A stretch of 64,000 bases of DNA from contig JACRAY010000006.1 of assembly GCA_016213325.1 (NCBI GenBank), forward strand, positions 1 to 64,000. The letters are read 5' to 3'. The translations under genes and the position numbers were made by a program. Every line of letters starts with the position of its first letter. Within the stretch, counting starts at the first letter, position 1. A model generated the notes under the pieces. The model ran no database searches, was not told where the DNA came from, and worked only from the letters and a program-made list of their open reading frames with translations. This DNA is from Burkholderiales bacterium. GTDB taxonomy: Bacteria > Pseudomonadota > Gammaproteobacteria > Burkholderiales > Burkholderiaceae_C. Positions 1 to 9,189 of this stretch are shown here, one piece after another.

Positions 1-95
1 TACCCGGCGCACCGACGCCTACCGGGTCGGGACTCTCACCCGTTGGAGTGGCGCAGCAAACCAAGCTCGGCCCTCCCCCTTCGGGGCTCAGTCCT
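1..95. other. Row of small hairpins at the window edge, possible fragment of a structured RNA
   Basis: Three consecutive hairpins can be drawn. ACCCGG at 2-7 pairs with CCGGGT at 22-27, CGGG at 28-31 pairs with CCCG at 39-42, and a stem with a TTCG tetraloop lies around 76-86. The reverse strand reads GGGTGAGAGTCCCGA, which resembles stretches I associate with bacterial group II intron RNAs, but I recall no exact family match. The element is cut by the window start, and no coding frame is convincing before the LysR gene. Confidence 0.25.
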
Positions 96-218
96 TGCTC
101 AGCGTCACGACGCACCATGCGACGGATTGTGGGTCGGCCCCCTGCCGCCACAAAGCCCGCACGCCGACTAGCAGCTATACAGGTTCGGCATAATGAGTAC
201 CACGCTATTCATCCAAGC

Positions 219-1154
219 ATGGACCTCAAGCAGCTGGAATACTTCGTCCGCGTAGCCGAACTCGGCAGTTTCACGCGGGCCGCCATCGAGCTCGACGTGG
301 CCCAGCCGGCCCTGAGCCGGCAGGTGCGCCTGCTGGAGGTCGAGCTGCGCCAGACCCTGCTGGTGCGCAACGGCCGAGGTGCCGTCCCCACCGAAGCGGG
401 CAAGCTGCTGCTTGAACACGGCCGCGGCATCCTGTACCAGGTGCAGCGCACGCTGGAAGACCTGGGGCGGCTGCGCGGCGGCTTGTCGGGGCGCGTGGCC
501 GTCGGCCTGCCCAGCAGCGTGGCGCGCGTGCTCACGGTTCCCCTGACACGCGCGTTCCGCGAAGCGCTGCCCGAAGCGAAGCTGTCGATCAGCGAGGGCC
601 TGTCGGGCAGCCTGCACGAAGGCCTTTCGGCGGGCCGCCTCGACATCGTGGTGCTCTACAACGCGCAGCCCACGCGCGACCTCGACCTGATCCCCTTGCT
701 GGAAGAAGAGTTGCTGCTGGTGCGCGCCCGGCCGCCGGGCTTGCACGAGGACCCGCCGCCCGGACCCGTGCCGCTGGAAGAGGTGGCACGCATGCCGCTG
801 GTGATCCCGACCACGCCCAACGCCATCCGCATGTATGTCGAGTCGGAGATGGCGGCCATCGGCACCCGGCCCAACGTCGCGCTGGAAATCGACGGCGTGA
901 CGGCCATCCTGGACCTGGTGCTCGACGGCGCGGGCTGCGCCATCCTGGCGCAGAACGCACTGCTCAATTCGCCGCGGCCTTCGGCCTACACGGCCCAGCA
1001 GATCGGCTCCCCGCCGATGAAGATCCAGCTGTCGCTGGCCACCAGCCTGCAGCGGCCGGCCACGCCGGTGCAGAAGGCAGCACTGGACCTGATCCGCGAG
1101 ATCGCGCCACGCGTCGTGTTGCACAGCCAACCACGCGGGGGCCCGCTCCAGTAA
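219..1154 (+). CDS. LysR-family transcriptional regulator
   Basis: This is a 311-residue regulator of normal LysR length. Residues 1-60 form the winged helix-turn-helix, opening with the usual MDLKQLEYFVRVAELGSF block and followed by QPALSRQVR. Residues of about 90-295 are the periplasmic-binding-like effector domain. The ATG at 219 is chosen because the family motif begins there; an upstream in-frame extension has no homology-like content. The target is unknown. The downstream ribonuclease starts 10 bases after the stop and is probably co-transcribed. There is no divergent partner inside the window, since the left edge cuts the region where one would lie. Confidence 0.9.
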   Translation: MDLKQLEYFVRVAELGSFTRAAIELDVAQPALSRQVRLLEVELRQTLLVRNGRGAVPTEAGKLLLEHGRGILYQVQRTLEDLGRLRGGLSGRVAVGLPSSVARVLTVPLTRAFREALPEAKLSISEGLSGSLHEGLSAGRLDIVVLYNAQPTRDLDLIPLLEEELLLVRARPPGLHEDPPPGPVPLEEVARMPLVIPTTPNAIRMYVESEMAAIGTRPNVALEIDGVTAILDLVLDGAGCAILAQNALLNSPRPSAYTAQQIGSPPMKIQLSLATSLQRPATPVQKAALDLIREIAPRVVLHSQPRGGPLQ

Positions 1155-1164
1155 GCTGGCAAGG

Positions 1165-2622
1165 ATGCCCACCCCCGACCTGCGCGCGTATGCGGCCGAC
1201 ACGATGCGCTCGCGCGGGCTCGAGCCGCATTTCGCGACGCCGGCCCTGCAGGAAGCCGAAGCCGCCCGCGCCCGGGGACTGCCGTCGCACGGCGACATCC
1301 GCGACTTGCGGCGGCGCACCTGGTTCTCCATCGACAACGCCGACACGCAGGACCTCGACCAGCTGAGCGTGGCCGAGCCGCTGGGCGGGGGCGCGGCCCG
1401 GCTGCTGGTGGCCATCGCCGACGTCGCCACCTTCGTTGCCACGGCCGGGCCCATGGACACGCATGCCTGGGCCAACACCACTTCGGTCTACACCGCCGCA
1501 GGCGTCTTCCCGATGCTGCCCGAAACCCTGTCGACCGACCTCACCTCGCTGCATGAAGGGCAGGAGCGCCTCACGGTCGTCGTCGACATGCGGGTGGAAG
1601 CGGACGGCAGCGTCACCGACGTGCACCTGTATGCCGCCGTCGTCGTCAACCACGCGAAGCTCATTTACGACAGCACCAGCGCGTGGCTCGACGGCAGTGC
1701 AGCGGCACCGCCCGGGATTGCCCGCACGCCAGGCCTCGCCGAGCAGGTGCGGCTGCACGACGCCATCGCGTCGCAACTGCGCAAGGCGCGCTCAGGCCGC
1801 GGCGCGCTGGACGTGAAGACGGTTTCGGCGCGGCCGGTGTTCGACCGGGGTGTGCTGGTCGACCTGCGCCCCGACGAGAAGGGACGCGCCAACGACCTGA
1901 TCGCCGACGTGATGATCGCGACCAACTCCGCCACCGCCCGCTTTCTCACCCAGCAGCATTACCCGTCACTGCGGCGCGTGCTGGAAGCACCGCGCCGCTG
2001 GGACCGCCTGGTGGCCCTGGCCGCGGAGCATGGCGTGGCATTGCCCGTGCAGCCCGATGCGAAGGCGCTCGACCACTTTCTCTCGGCACGCCGGCGCGTC
2101 GACCCGCAGGGCTTTGCCGACCTGTCGCTGGCGGTGGTGAAGCTGCTCGGCTCGGGCGAGTACGTGGCTGCATCGGCCGGCGCGGCGAGCCAGGGACACT
2201 TCGGGCTGGCGGTGGGCGACTACGCGCACTCGACGGCTCCCAACCGCCGCTTCAGCGACCTGGTCACGCAGCGGCAGGTGCTGGCCGCCCTGCGCGGCGA
2301 CGAGCCCGTCTACGACCACGCGGCCCTCGAAGACATCGCGAGCCGGTGCACGCTGCAGGAAGACAACGCGGCCAAGGTCGAGCGGCAGGTGCTGAAGGCC
2401 GCTGCCGCCACGCTGCTGCAGGGGCGCATCGGACATGCCTTCGACGCCCTGGTAACCGGTGCCGCGCCCAAGGGCACGTTCGTGCGAATCACGAGTCCGC
2501 TCATCGAAGGGCGGCTGGTACGCGGCATGGAAGGCGCCGACGTGGGCGACCGGCTGCGCGTGCGGCTGGTCGGCATCGACGCGCAGCAGGGTCACATCGA
2601 CTTCGAGCGGGCCGGCCCCTGA
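1165..2622 (+). CDS. RNB-domain exoribonuclease (RNase II/R-like), short form
   Basis: A 485-residue protein dominated by an RNase II catalytic (RNB) domain, which in this family degrades single-stranded RNA 3' to 5' with Mg2+. The metal-binding segment is SIDNADTQDLDQ, with Asp57, Asp63 and Asp65 at the places of the canonical acidic residues. The fourth acidic position, normally Asp, is Gln66. The two N-terminal cold-shock domains of E. coli RNase II (about 640 aa) are missing. The last ~60 residues look like an S1/OB fold, beginning near KGTFVRI. Activity is plausible but not certain because of the Gln substitution. It lies 10 bases after the LysR gene and converges on the redox operon. 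Confidence 0.85.
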   Translation: MPTPDLRAYAADTMRSRGLEPHFATPALQEAEAARARGLPSHGDIRDLRRRTWFSIDNADTQDLDQLSVAEPLGGGAARLLVAIADVATFVATAGPMDTHAWANTTSVYTAAGVFPMLPETLSTDLTSLHEGQERLTVVVDMRVEADGSVTDVHLYAAVVVNHAKLIYDSTSAWLDGSAAAPPGIARTPGLAEQVRLHDAIASQLRKARSGRGALDVKTVSARPVFDRGVLVDLRPDEKGRANDLIADVMIATNSATARFLTQQHYPSLRRVLEAPRRWDRLVALAAEHGVALPVQPDAKALDHFLSARRRVDPQGFADLSLAVVKLLGSGEYVAASAGAASQGHFGLAVGDYAHSTAPNRRFSDLVTQRQVLAALRGDEPVYDHAALEDIASRCTLQEDNAAKVERQVLKAAAATLLQGRIGHAFDALVTGAAPKGTFVRITSPLIEGRLVRGMEGADVGDRLRVRLVGIDAQQGHIDFERAGP

Positions 2623-2632
2623 GGGCTGCTTC

Positions 2633-4786
2633 TCAGGCGAACAGCTCGGCGCGCTTCAGCAAATCGGCCAGGCCCGGCTCGTTCGGGTCGCGCGGCTTGC
2701 CGGGATGGATCACCGCCACCTGGCAGCTTTCGGCGGCCTCCACCAGTTGCGCGTACGTCCCCGCGGTGATGTCGGCGATGTAGGCCTGCTGGTTCGAATC
2801 GTAGGCGAACATCCGGTTGTTGATCTGCGTGCATTCGTTGCAGCTCGAACAGCGTTCGGTCTCGATGTAGGCCTCGTCCGCCGCGTGCTCCGTCGCGCCC
2901 GCGGGTTCGGCTGGCTGCGCGGCAGCCGCCGGCGCTTCGGTGACGACTGCGGCTACCGGTGCTTCAGTCCGTGCGACCGGCACCCGCGCTTCGTCCTCCT
3001 CGCGCCGTGCCTGCCGGTCCCGCTCCAACAGGTCGCGTGCATGCGAGTTGTGGATGCCGCCCAGCTCCTGCAGGCTGCGCCACAGGTCGCGGCAGCGCGC
3101 CGCCTGCCGCATCAGCGCCTGGTCGACGATCACCTTCTGCAGCCGGTCGGCGGCATCGAGCATGGCCACGCCGGGCACCTTTTCGGCCATCCCCGGCTGC
3201 GTTGCGGCCAGCGCCTCGTCGACGCCGATGCATTCGTCCCATGCGGTGCGCGGCACGCGCGCGAAGTGGCTTGCGTAGCGGGCATCGGCGGCCAGGAAGT
3301 CGATCACCGTGAAGGGCACTTCCATGGTGGCCGCCTGGTGGGCCCCGTCCTCGTAGGCGAGCTGGCGCACGGGCCAGTCCAGCTCGGGCTGCGGGTTGCC
3401 GCGCACGAAGAAGCGCGCGGCCCAGTCGGCACCCGCCGACGGGTCGTAGCTGAACGCAGGGAACGCACGCGACTCCATGGCGGCAGCGGCCACCAGGTAA
3501 GGCGGCACGTTGTGCGAGCCAGCGCCCGAGTACACGTTCACCAGCGCCGGGCCGCGGTAGGCCATGGCGGCGCGCAGTCGGTCACCGAAGCGCAGCAGGT
3601 TGGACGCTGCGGACTGCAGCACGTAGGCGGTGTTCAACCCCATGGCAAGGCTCGCGAGCCGGCGGCTGCGCAGTCCGGGGGTCGTGTCGTCGGCCAGGTC
3701 GTCGGCCTGCAGCAGCACCTTGATCGGCAGGCCGGCCGACAGGATCTCCATCAGCCGCGCGTTCTCGTTCGCGTCCAGCCGCGACTCGTGCACGGCGACC
3801 AGGTAGTCGGGGAACGCAGCCAGCTCGCTCGCATCCAGCCCACCGCCGCCCCAGTTGCGGAACACGGCGTCGTGCCGCGCCGGGTCGTAGGTGCCCGCGA
3901 TCTCGAGTTCGGCAACCACCAGCGCGCGGGCCAGCTCCACCAGCCGCGGCTGGCGTTCGCGCCAGGCTTTCAGCGCCGCGGCGCAGGTGTCGAACACGAA
4001 GCCGTAAGGCGCGGCCTTGGCAGCACCGTCCGGCTGCGCGAAGAAGCGCTGCGTGTCCAGCACGCGCAGCAGTCCCGCGATGCGCTGGCGCCGCCCGGCG
4101 GGCATGCTGTCGACCGGCAGGGACCGCGCGAGCAGGCGCGACATCGCGTCGAAGTCGAACGTTTCGGCGTACGCCGGCCCCACCGATGCCTCCAGCCTCC
4201 CGGCCGTCACACCGCGGCGGGAGTGGTCCACACCGGCCTGCAGGATGCCGGCCAGCCGCAGCTTCAGGCGGCGCAGCTTGGCGCCGAAGGCAGCTGCCTT
4301 GGCTTCGTGCGAACGCTGCCACAGGTGTTGCAGCAGGCGGCGTGCCAGCAGTCCATCGCAGTCGGCCAGTTCGCCTTCGCACTTCAGCGCTGCACGGATG
4401 CGGCGCTGGCTGTCCGCGAAGTCGGTGCCACCGGCCGGGCCGATGCGCGCCGCCGCCGCCTCGAAGACATCGCCGAACCGGCCCCGCTCGCCGAGTGCCG
4501 CCAGCACACGCATCTCACGCTCGAGCCGCAGGCCGTGCTGGCGCACGCGAGCAGCTTCCGGCCCCTGCGCGGCCACTTCGAGCGCGGCATCGAACAGGCC
4601 CGACAGCGGCTCGACACCGCCGTCCCCGGCCAGCACCACGGGAAAGTCGTAGCGCAGGGACGTGAGGTCCTCGTAGCCCGCAAACAGCGCCGGCCTCAGG
4701 CCCAGCCCTTCCATCGGGTCCAGGCCCGCGCCCGCTGCGCGGCCGGTCAGGTAGAACGCCACCGGGGCATGGGTTTCGACTTGCAT
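2633..4786 (-). CDS. Large PFOR-tail-like protein with C-terminal ferredoxin-type Fe-S site
   Basis: This 717-residue protein ends the five-gene redox operon. The long N-terminal part is not recognised with certainty. Around two thirds along, GPALVNVYSGAGSHNVPPYL followed by FPAFSYDP resembles the tail of the thiamine-pyrophosphate domain of NifJ-type pyruvate:ferredoxin oxidoreductases. The C-terminus carries Cys646-x2-Cys649-x2-Cys652 and a lone Cys688, consistent with one [4Fe-4S] cluster. A charged, Ala/Pro-rich linker (about 590-635) separates the parts. The start ATG at 4786 lies 2 bases after the stop of the beta-subunit gene, so translation is probably coupled. The likely role is an electron-carrier or scaffold subunit of the adjoining oxidoreductase; this is inference. 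Confidence 0.65.
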   Translation of the reverse strand: MQVETHAPVAFYLTGRAAGAGLDPMEGLGLRPALFAGYEDLTSLRYDFPVVLAGDGGVEPLSGLFDAALEVAAQGPEAARVRQHGLRLEREMRVLAALGERGRFGDVFEAAAARIGPAGGTDFADSQRRIRAALKCEGELADCDGLLARRLLQHLWQRSHEAKAAAFGAKLRRLKLRLAGILQAGVDHSRRGVTAGRLEASVGPAYAETFDFDAMSRLLARSLPVDSMPAGRRQRIAGLLRVLDTQRFFAQPDGAAKAAPYGFVFDTCAAALKAWRERQPRLVELARALVVAELEIAGTYDPARHDAVFRNWGGGGLDASELAAFPDYLVAVHESRLDANENARLMEILSAGLPIKVLLQADDLADDTTPGLRSRRLASLAMGLNTAYVLQSAASNLLRFGDRLRAAMAYRGPALVNVYSGAGSHNVPPYLVAAAAMESRAFPAFSYDPSAGADWAARFFVRGNPQPELDWPVRQLAYEDGAHQAATMEVPFTVIDFLAADARYASHFARVPRTAWDECIGVDEALAATQPGMAEKVPGVAMLDAADRLQKVIVDQALMRQAARCRDLWRSLQELGGIHNSHARDLLERDRQARREEDEARVPVARTEAPVAAVVTEAPAAAAQPAEPAGATEHAADEAYIETERCSSCNECTQINNRMFAYDSNQQAYIADITAGTYAQLVEAAESCQVAVIHPGKPRDPNEPGLADLLKRAELFA

Positions 4787-4788
4787 CG

Positions 4789-5772
4789 TCAGCTCGCTTC
4801 CACGGCCGCTGCCGGCCATACGGTGTACTTGTCCAGCTCGGCGTTCAAGCCGGCACGCGTCCATTCGGGCGTCACGATGCGGTCGCTGCCGCGTGTCTCC
4901 TCGTAGCACGGCACCGACGGGTCGTGGTACAGGATGCCCACCGGGATGTCGTGCTTCTGCCCGGCGATCGCGCGGGCCTGCGCCATGTCGAGCGGATCGT
5001 GTTCGAGCTGGTTGGTATAGGTCTTCGACAGGGCGGCCGAGGGCTGCAGGGCGTTGGCGTGCCTGAGCACCTGCACGCGCTTCGGGTCCTGCATCCACGG
5101 GTCGTAGAACCCCGGCAGCCACTCGGGGCAACGCTGCAGGATGCGCACGAATCCCGTGCCCTTGTGCCGGTAGGCGGCCTTCACGATCTCGTACAGCAGC
5201 TCCGGGATCCAGTCCACCGCCTGCGCCACGAACGAGACGTTCTGGATGCCCAGCGTCACCGACAGCGGGTTCAGGCCTTCCAGGTAGCTGCCCTTGGGCG
5301 TGGTGTTGCTGCGCGTGCCGATCGGCGAAGTGGGCGATGCCTGCTTCTTCGTCAACCCGTAGATCTGGTTGTCGTGCAGGAACACCGTGATGTCCATGTT
5401 GTAGCGGATGGCGTGGATCCAGTGCGCCGCGCCGATGCTGCAGCAGTCGCCGTCGCCGGTGTTCACGAACACGTCCAGGTCCGGCCGCGACATCTTCACG
5501 CCCTCGGCCACCGGCAGGGCGCGCCCGTGGATGCCGTGGAAGCCGTAGGTCTTCATGTAGTGCGGGAACCGGCTGGAGCAGCCGATGCCCGAGACGAACA
5601 CCGTCTTCTCCGGGCGCAACCCCTCGTCGCGGCACAGCCGCTGCACGGCCGCCAGGATGGCGTTGTCCCCGCAGCCGGTGCACCAGCGCGGCACGCCGCT
5701 GCGATAGTCTTCGAGCTCGAAGTGCTCGTCGCACATCCTGAGCAGGCATTCCGTGGGCGACATCATGTCCAT
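4789..5772 (-). CDS. 2-oxoacid:ferredoxin oxidoreductase, beta (TPP-binding) subunit
   Basis: A 327-residue KorB-type subunit. In this family, beta binds thiamine pyrophosphate and a [4Fe-4S] cluster and decarboxylates a 2-oxoacid, giving the acyl-CoA. Visible are the N-terminal cluster motif WCTGCGD, a further cysteine in SGIGCS, a later QRCPEW cysteine, and the TPP/Mg site GDGD followed by HDNQIYG. The start at 5772 lies 2 bases after the alpha-subunit stop, the usual alpha-beta order. The substrate cannot be read from sequence: 2-oxoglutarate, phenylglyoxylate-like or branched 2-oxoacids are all possible. Confidence 0.9.
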   Translation of the reverse strand: MDMMSPTECLLRMCDEHFELEDYRSGVPRWCTGCGDNAILAAVQRLCRDEGLRPEKTVFVSGIGCSSRFPHYMKTYGFHGIHGRALPVAEGVKMSRPDLDVFVNTGDGDCCSIGAAHWIHAIRYNMDITVFLHDNQIYGLTKKQASPTSPIGTRSNTTPKGSYLEGLNPLSVTLGIQNVSFVAQAVDWIPELLYEIVKAAYRHKGTGFVRILQRCPEWLPGFYDPWMQDPKRVQVLRHANALQPSAALSKTYTNQLEHDPLDMAQARAIAGQKHDIPVGILYHDPSVPCYEETRGSDRIVTPEWTRAGLNAELDKYTVWPAAAVEAS

Positions 5773-5774
5773 GG

Positions 5775-7664
5775 TCAGGCACCCTTCTTGAGTTTGCGCA
5801 GCCGCTCGACCGCCACGCGGCGGATCGTCGAGGGCTTGATCGACTGGCCGCAGACTTCGCTGAAGCAGTCGACATCCACCAGGAAGCGCGCGCGCAGCAT
5901 CGTGGCGAGCGCCGAGTAGCGCCGGTTCGACTCGTCGATGAGGTTGTCGTCGGTGCGGTCGCTCCAGTTGCCCTCGATGGTCATCACGCTGCGGAAGCTG
6001 TCGAGGGCTTCGCGGATGCCGGGCGCCATCGGCTGCAGGAACTGCAGGTTCATCGAGGACACCTGGTGGCCCTGCGCGCGCAGCGCGGTCACGGCCTCCT
6101 CGATGGCTCCTTTGGTGCTGCCCCAGCCCACCAGCAGCAGGTCGCCCTGCGGCGCACCGAACACCTGCGGCGGCTTCAACGTCTTCTGGAAAGCGGCCAG
6201 CTTCAGGCTGCGCCGGTGCAGCGCTTCCTGGTTGGTGACGGCGTCGTAGGCCACGTGGCTGTCGGCGTCATGGGCCAGCCCCGTCAGCGTGTGCATGCCG
6301 CCCGGCTGCCCGGGCTTGAAGCGGCGCGACAGGCCGGTCTTCGGGTCCCAGTCGTAGGGCTTAGCGCCTTCCGGCACGGGGCTCTGGTCGACCGGCGAGG
6401 CCATCCAGTCCTCGCTGAATTCGGGCCGTGGGAAGGGCTGCTGCGACGTCGCAAGGCCCGCGTCGCTCAGGATCACCACCACCATGTTGAAGGTCTCGGC
6501 GATACGGCGCGCGGCGATGACCGAATGGAAGCATTCCTCTATGTTGCCGGGCGCCATCACGACCTTCGGCGCGTCGCCGTGGCTGCCGTAGACGGCGGTG
6601 AGCAGGTCGCCCTGCTCCATCTTGGTGGGCTGCCCGGTGCTCGGCCCGCCGCGCTGCACGTTGACCACCACCAGCGGGATCTCGCCCATCACCGCCAGGC
6701 CGATGCCTTCCTGCTTGAGCGAGTAGCCCGGGCCCGATGTGATGGTCACCGCGCACTTGCCCGCATAGCTCGCACCGATGGCGAAAGCGCAGGCCGCGAT
6801 CTCGTCTTCGGCCTGGTGCACGATGCCGCCCACCTCCTCGAACACCTCGGCGAGGTAGTGCGATGCGGAGGTGGCCGGCGTGATGGGGTACATCGCGCAG
6901 ATTTCCATGCCCGAAGCCATGACGCCCAACGCGAGCGCCGTGTTGCCGTTGACCACCACCTGCGGCACGGTGGACCGCACGGCGGGTATCGTGAAGCGGA
7001 AGTCCAGGTTCTCTTCCGCCCAGGCATGGCCGCGCTCGAGCAGCCGGATGTTGGCCTCGACGACACTGCGGTCCTTCTTGCCGAAAGCGTGTTCCACCTG
7101 GTCCACCGCCAGCTTCAGCCCGAAGTCGTAGAGCTGGCACAGCAGCCCCAGCGCGAACATGTTCTTGCCGCGCCGCGGGTCGGCCACGAGCGTGCGGCAC
7201 TCCTGCTCCATCGGCACCTCGTACACGCGGTAGCCTGCCGCCACCAGGCGCTGGTGCGTCTGGGCGTAAGAGGCGGCGATGGCGGCGTCCTTGTGCGTGC
7301 GCCACATGTCCTCCAGCAGGATGATGGCGCCGGGCTTCAGTTCGTCGGCGCGCACGCGGCCCAGCAGCACCTGCTCGTTGAAGCTCACCACCAGGTCAGT
7401 CTTGTCGCCGCCGTTGGTGACCCGGGCCGAGCCGATGCGGATGCGGTTGCCGCTGGCGCCCGCCACGCTGCGCGCCGGCGGACGGATTTCGGCCGGGATG
7501 ATCTCGGTCGTCCAGATGCCGTTGCCCATCATGGCCGCGATGGAGCCGAGCGACTGGCCGCACTTCTGCGCGCCTTCGCCCGAGTCGCTGATGATCTCGA
7601 CGATGTGTTCCTTCAGGCGCGTGCGCGCCTGGGTGCAGGGTTTTTGCTGGAGGGTGGCGTCCAT
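5775..7664 (-). CDS. 2-oxoacid:ferredoxin oxidoreductase, fused gamma-alpha subunit
   Basis: A 629-residue KorA-type protein in which the gamma domain (about 1-190) is fused ahead of the alpha (pyrimidine-binding) domain. The gamma part has SDSGEGAQKCGQSLG. The alpha part has the diagnostic YPITPATS, then EDEIAACAFAIGASYAG and RGGPSTGQPTK, and a C-terminal segment with GNWSDRTDDNL typical of the beta-contacting domain. Together with the next gene it forms the catalytic core that transfers electrons to ferredoxin. ATG 7664 is the first start consistent with the gamma fold and lies 14 bases downstream of the reductase gene. Confidence 0.9.
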   Translation of the reverse strand: MDATLQQKPCTQARTRLKEHIVEIISDSGEGAQKCGQSLGSIAAMMGNGIWTTEIIPAEIRPPARSVAGASGNRIRIGSARVTNGGDKTDLVVSFNEQVLLGRVRADELKPGAIILLEDMWRTHKDAAIAASYAQTHQRLVAAGYRVYEVPMEQECRTLVADPRRGKNMFALGLLCQLYDFGLKLAVDQVEHAFGKKDRSVVEANIRLLERGHAWAEENLDFRFTIPAVRSTVPQVVVNGNTALALGVMASGMEICAMYPITPATSASHYLAEVFEEVGGIVHQAEDEIAACAFAIGASYAGKCAVTITSGPGYSLKQEGIGLAVMGEIPLVVVNVQRGGPSTGQPTKMEQGDLLTAVYGSHGDAPKVVMAPGNIEECFHSVIAARRIAETFNMVVVILSDAGLATSQQPFPRPEFSEDWMASPVDQSPVPEGAKPYDWDPKTGLSRRFKPGQPGGMHTLTGLAHDADSHVAYDAVTNQEALHRRSLKLAAFQKTLKPPQVFGAPQGDLLLVGWGSTKGAIEEAVTALRAQGHQVSSMNLQFLQPMAPGIREALDSFRSVMTIEGNWSDRTDDNLIDESNRRYSALATMLRARFLVDVDCFSEVCGQSIKPSTIRRVAVERLRKLKKGA

Positions 7665-7678
7665 GGTCGGTTTGTCTT

Positions 7679-9175
7679 TCAGGCCGCGCGGATCCGCACG
7701 AAGTTGCGCTCGGTGGTGTCGATGCCGAAGAAGGCGCCCGCCCCCTCTTCGCGGTACGGGCGGGCGACGTCGCGAATGCCCAGGTAGGCCTTCATGGCCG
7801 CGGCGGCGCGGCGGCCCGCGCCCATCGCCTCGATGACGGTGGCTGCGCCCGTGACGATGTCGCCGCCGGCGAATACGCCGGGCACCGAAGTCGCAAGGCT
7901 CGCGTCGGTCGCGATGTAGCCGCGGCCGTTGAGCTTCAGCCGGGACGTCTGGCCCATGATCGGGTTGGCGTTGGTGCCGATCGCATAGACCACCAGGTCG
8001 CAGTCGAAGTCGAACTCGCTGCCGGGCACGGCGATCGGACGGCGACGGCCGGAGTCGTCGGGCTCGCCGAGTTCCATGCGCACGCAGCGCAGCCCGCGCA
8101 CGTTGCCCTGGCCATCGTCCAGGACTTCCACCGGGTTGGTGAGCCAATGGAACTCCACGCCCTCTTCCTGCGCGTGGTGCACTTCTTCGGCGCGCGCCGG
8201 CGCCTCGGCGCGCGAGCGGCGATAGATGCAATGGACCTTCTCGGCACCCAGCCGCAGCGACACGCGCATGGCATCCATCGCCGTGTTGCCCGCGCCCACC
8301 ACCGCGACGCGGCGTGCCGCGGGCAGCGGCGTATCGAACACCGGGAAGTCGCGCCCGCGCATCAGGTTGCAGCGGGTGAGCAGTTCGTTGGCCGACAGCA
8401 CGCCGCCCAGCGAGTCGCCGGGGATGCCCAGCATGCTGGGGTAGCCCGCGCCGACGCCGATGAACACGGCGTTGAAGCCCATCTCGTCGAGCATCTGCTC
8501 CACCGTGAAGAGCCGCCCGACCAGCGTGTTGCACTGGAACTGCACGCCAAGCTTGCGCAGCTTGTCGATCTCCGCATCGATCACGGGGTTGGGCAGCCGG
8601 AAGTCGGGGATGCCGTACTTCAGCACGCCGCCGGGTTCCTGGAACGCCTCGTAGACCGTGACCTCGCAGCCCGCCTTGGCCATGTCGGCGGCGCAGGCCA
8701 TGCCGGCCGGGCCCGAGCCGACGATGCCGACTCGCAGTGGCACCGGCTCGATGTAGGGCACGTTGGTCCAGTGGTGCCGGATCGCCGAGTCGCCCACGAA
8801 GCGCTCGAGCCGGCCGATGGCCACCGGCTGCAGCGACTCGCCGACCGTGCACACGCCTTCGCACTGGGTTTCCTGCGGGCAGACGCGCCCGCAGACCGAC
8901 GGCAGCAGGTTGGTACCGGTGATGATGTCGTAGGCGCCGCGCACGTCGCCTTCGCCCACCTTGCGGATGAAGCCGGGGATGTCGATGCCTACCGGGCAGC
9001 CCTTGATGCAGGGCTCGTCGGGGCACAGCAGGCAGCGCTCGGCTTCGCGCAGCGCCTCGTCCATGTCGTAGCCGCGGGCCACTTCCTCGAAATTCTTCGC
9101 GCGCACGCGCGGCTCCTGCTCGCGCATCGGCGTGCGCTCCTGCGGGATGGTGCGGATGGTTCGCTTCTTGGCCAT
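7679..9175 (-). CDS. NAD(P)H oxidoreductase, GltD/NfnB-like Fe-S flavoprotein
   Basis: A 498-residue relative of the glutamate synthase small subunit and of NfnB. The N-terminal part carries cysteine motifs CLLCPDEPCIKGCP and CGRVCPQETQCEGVC for two [4Fe-4S] clusters. A first Rossmann motif, VGIVGSGPAGMACA, binds FAD; a second, VAVVGAGNTAMDA, binds NAD(P)H; and FAGGDIVTGAATVIEAMGAG is the C-terminal FAD contact. No glutamine amidotransferase/GltB gene is adjacent, which argues against glutamate synthase. With the preceding NfnA-like gene it forms a ferredoxin:NADP-type module feeding or draining the oxidoreductase below. The start at 9175 has a strong AGGAGG site. Confidence 0.88.
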   Translation of the reverse strand: MAKKRTIRTIPQERTPMREQEPRVRAKNFEEVARGYDMDEALREAERCLLCPDEPCIKGCPVGIDIPGFIRKVGEGDVRGAYDIITGTNLLPSVCGRVCPQETQCEGVCTVGESLQPVAIGRLERFVGDSAIRHHWTNVPYIEPVPLRVGIVGSGPAGMACAADMAKAGCEVTVYEAFQEPGGVLKYGIPDFRLPNPVIDAEIDKLRKLGVQFQCNTLVGRLFTVEQMLDEMGFNAVFIGVGAGYPSMLGIPGDSLGGVLSANELLTRCNLMRGRDFPVFDTPLPAARRVAVVGAGNTAMDAMRVSLRLGAEKVHCIYRRSRAEAPARAEEVHHAQEEGVEFHWLTNPVEVLDDGQGNVRGLRCVRMELGEPDDSGRRRPIAVPGSEFDFDCDLVVYAIGTNANPIMGQTSRLKLNGRGYIATDASLATSVPGVFAGGDIVTGAATVIEAMGAGRRAAAAMKAYLGIRDVARPYREEGAGAFFGIDTTERNFVRIRAA

Positions 9176-9189
9176 TGCGTTTGCTCCTC

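Noticed and set aside
2459..4906. An 815-codon open frame on the plus strand
   Set aside because: It lies opposite the redox operon genes, is His/Arg/Gln-rich with no motif, and is explained by GC-rich third positions of the real minus-strand genes. The same applies to the long frames at 6066-7787, 12081-15404, 16567-19302, 24049-26412, 39086-40801 and 42031-43893.
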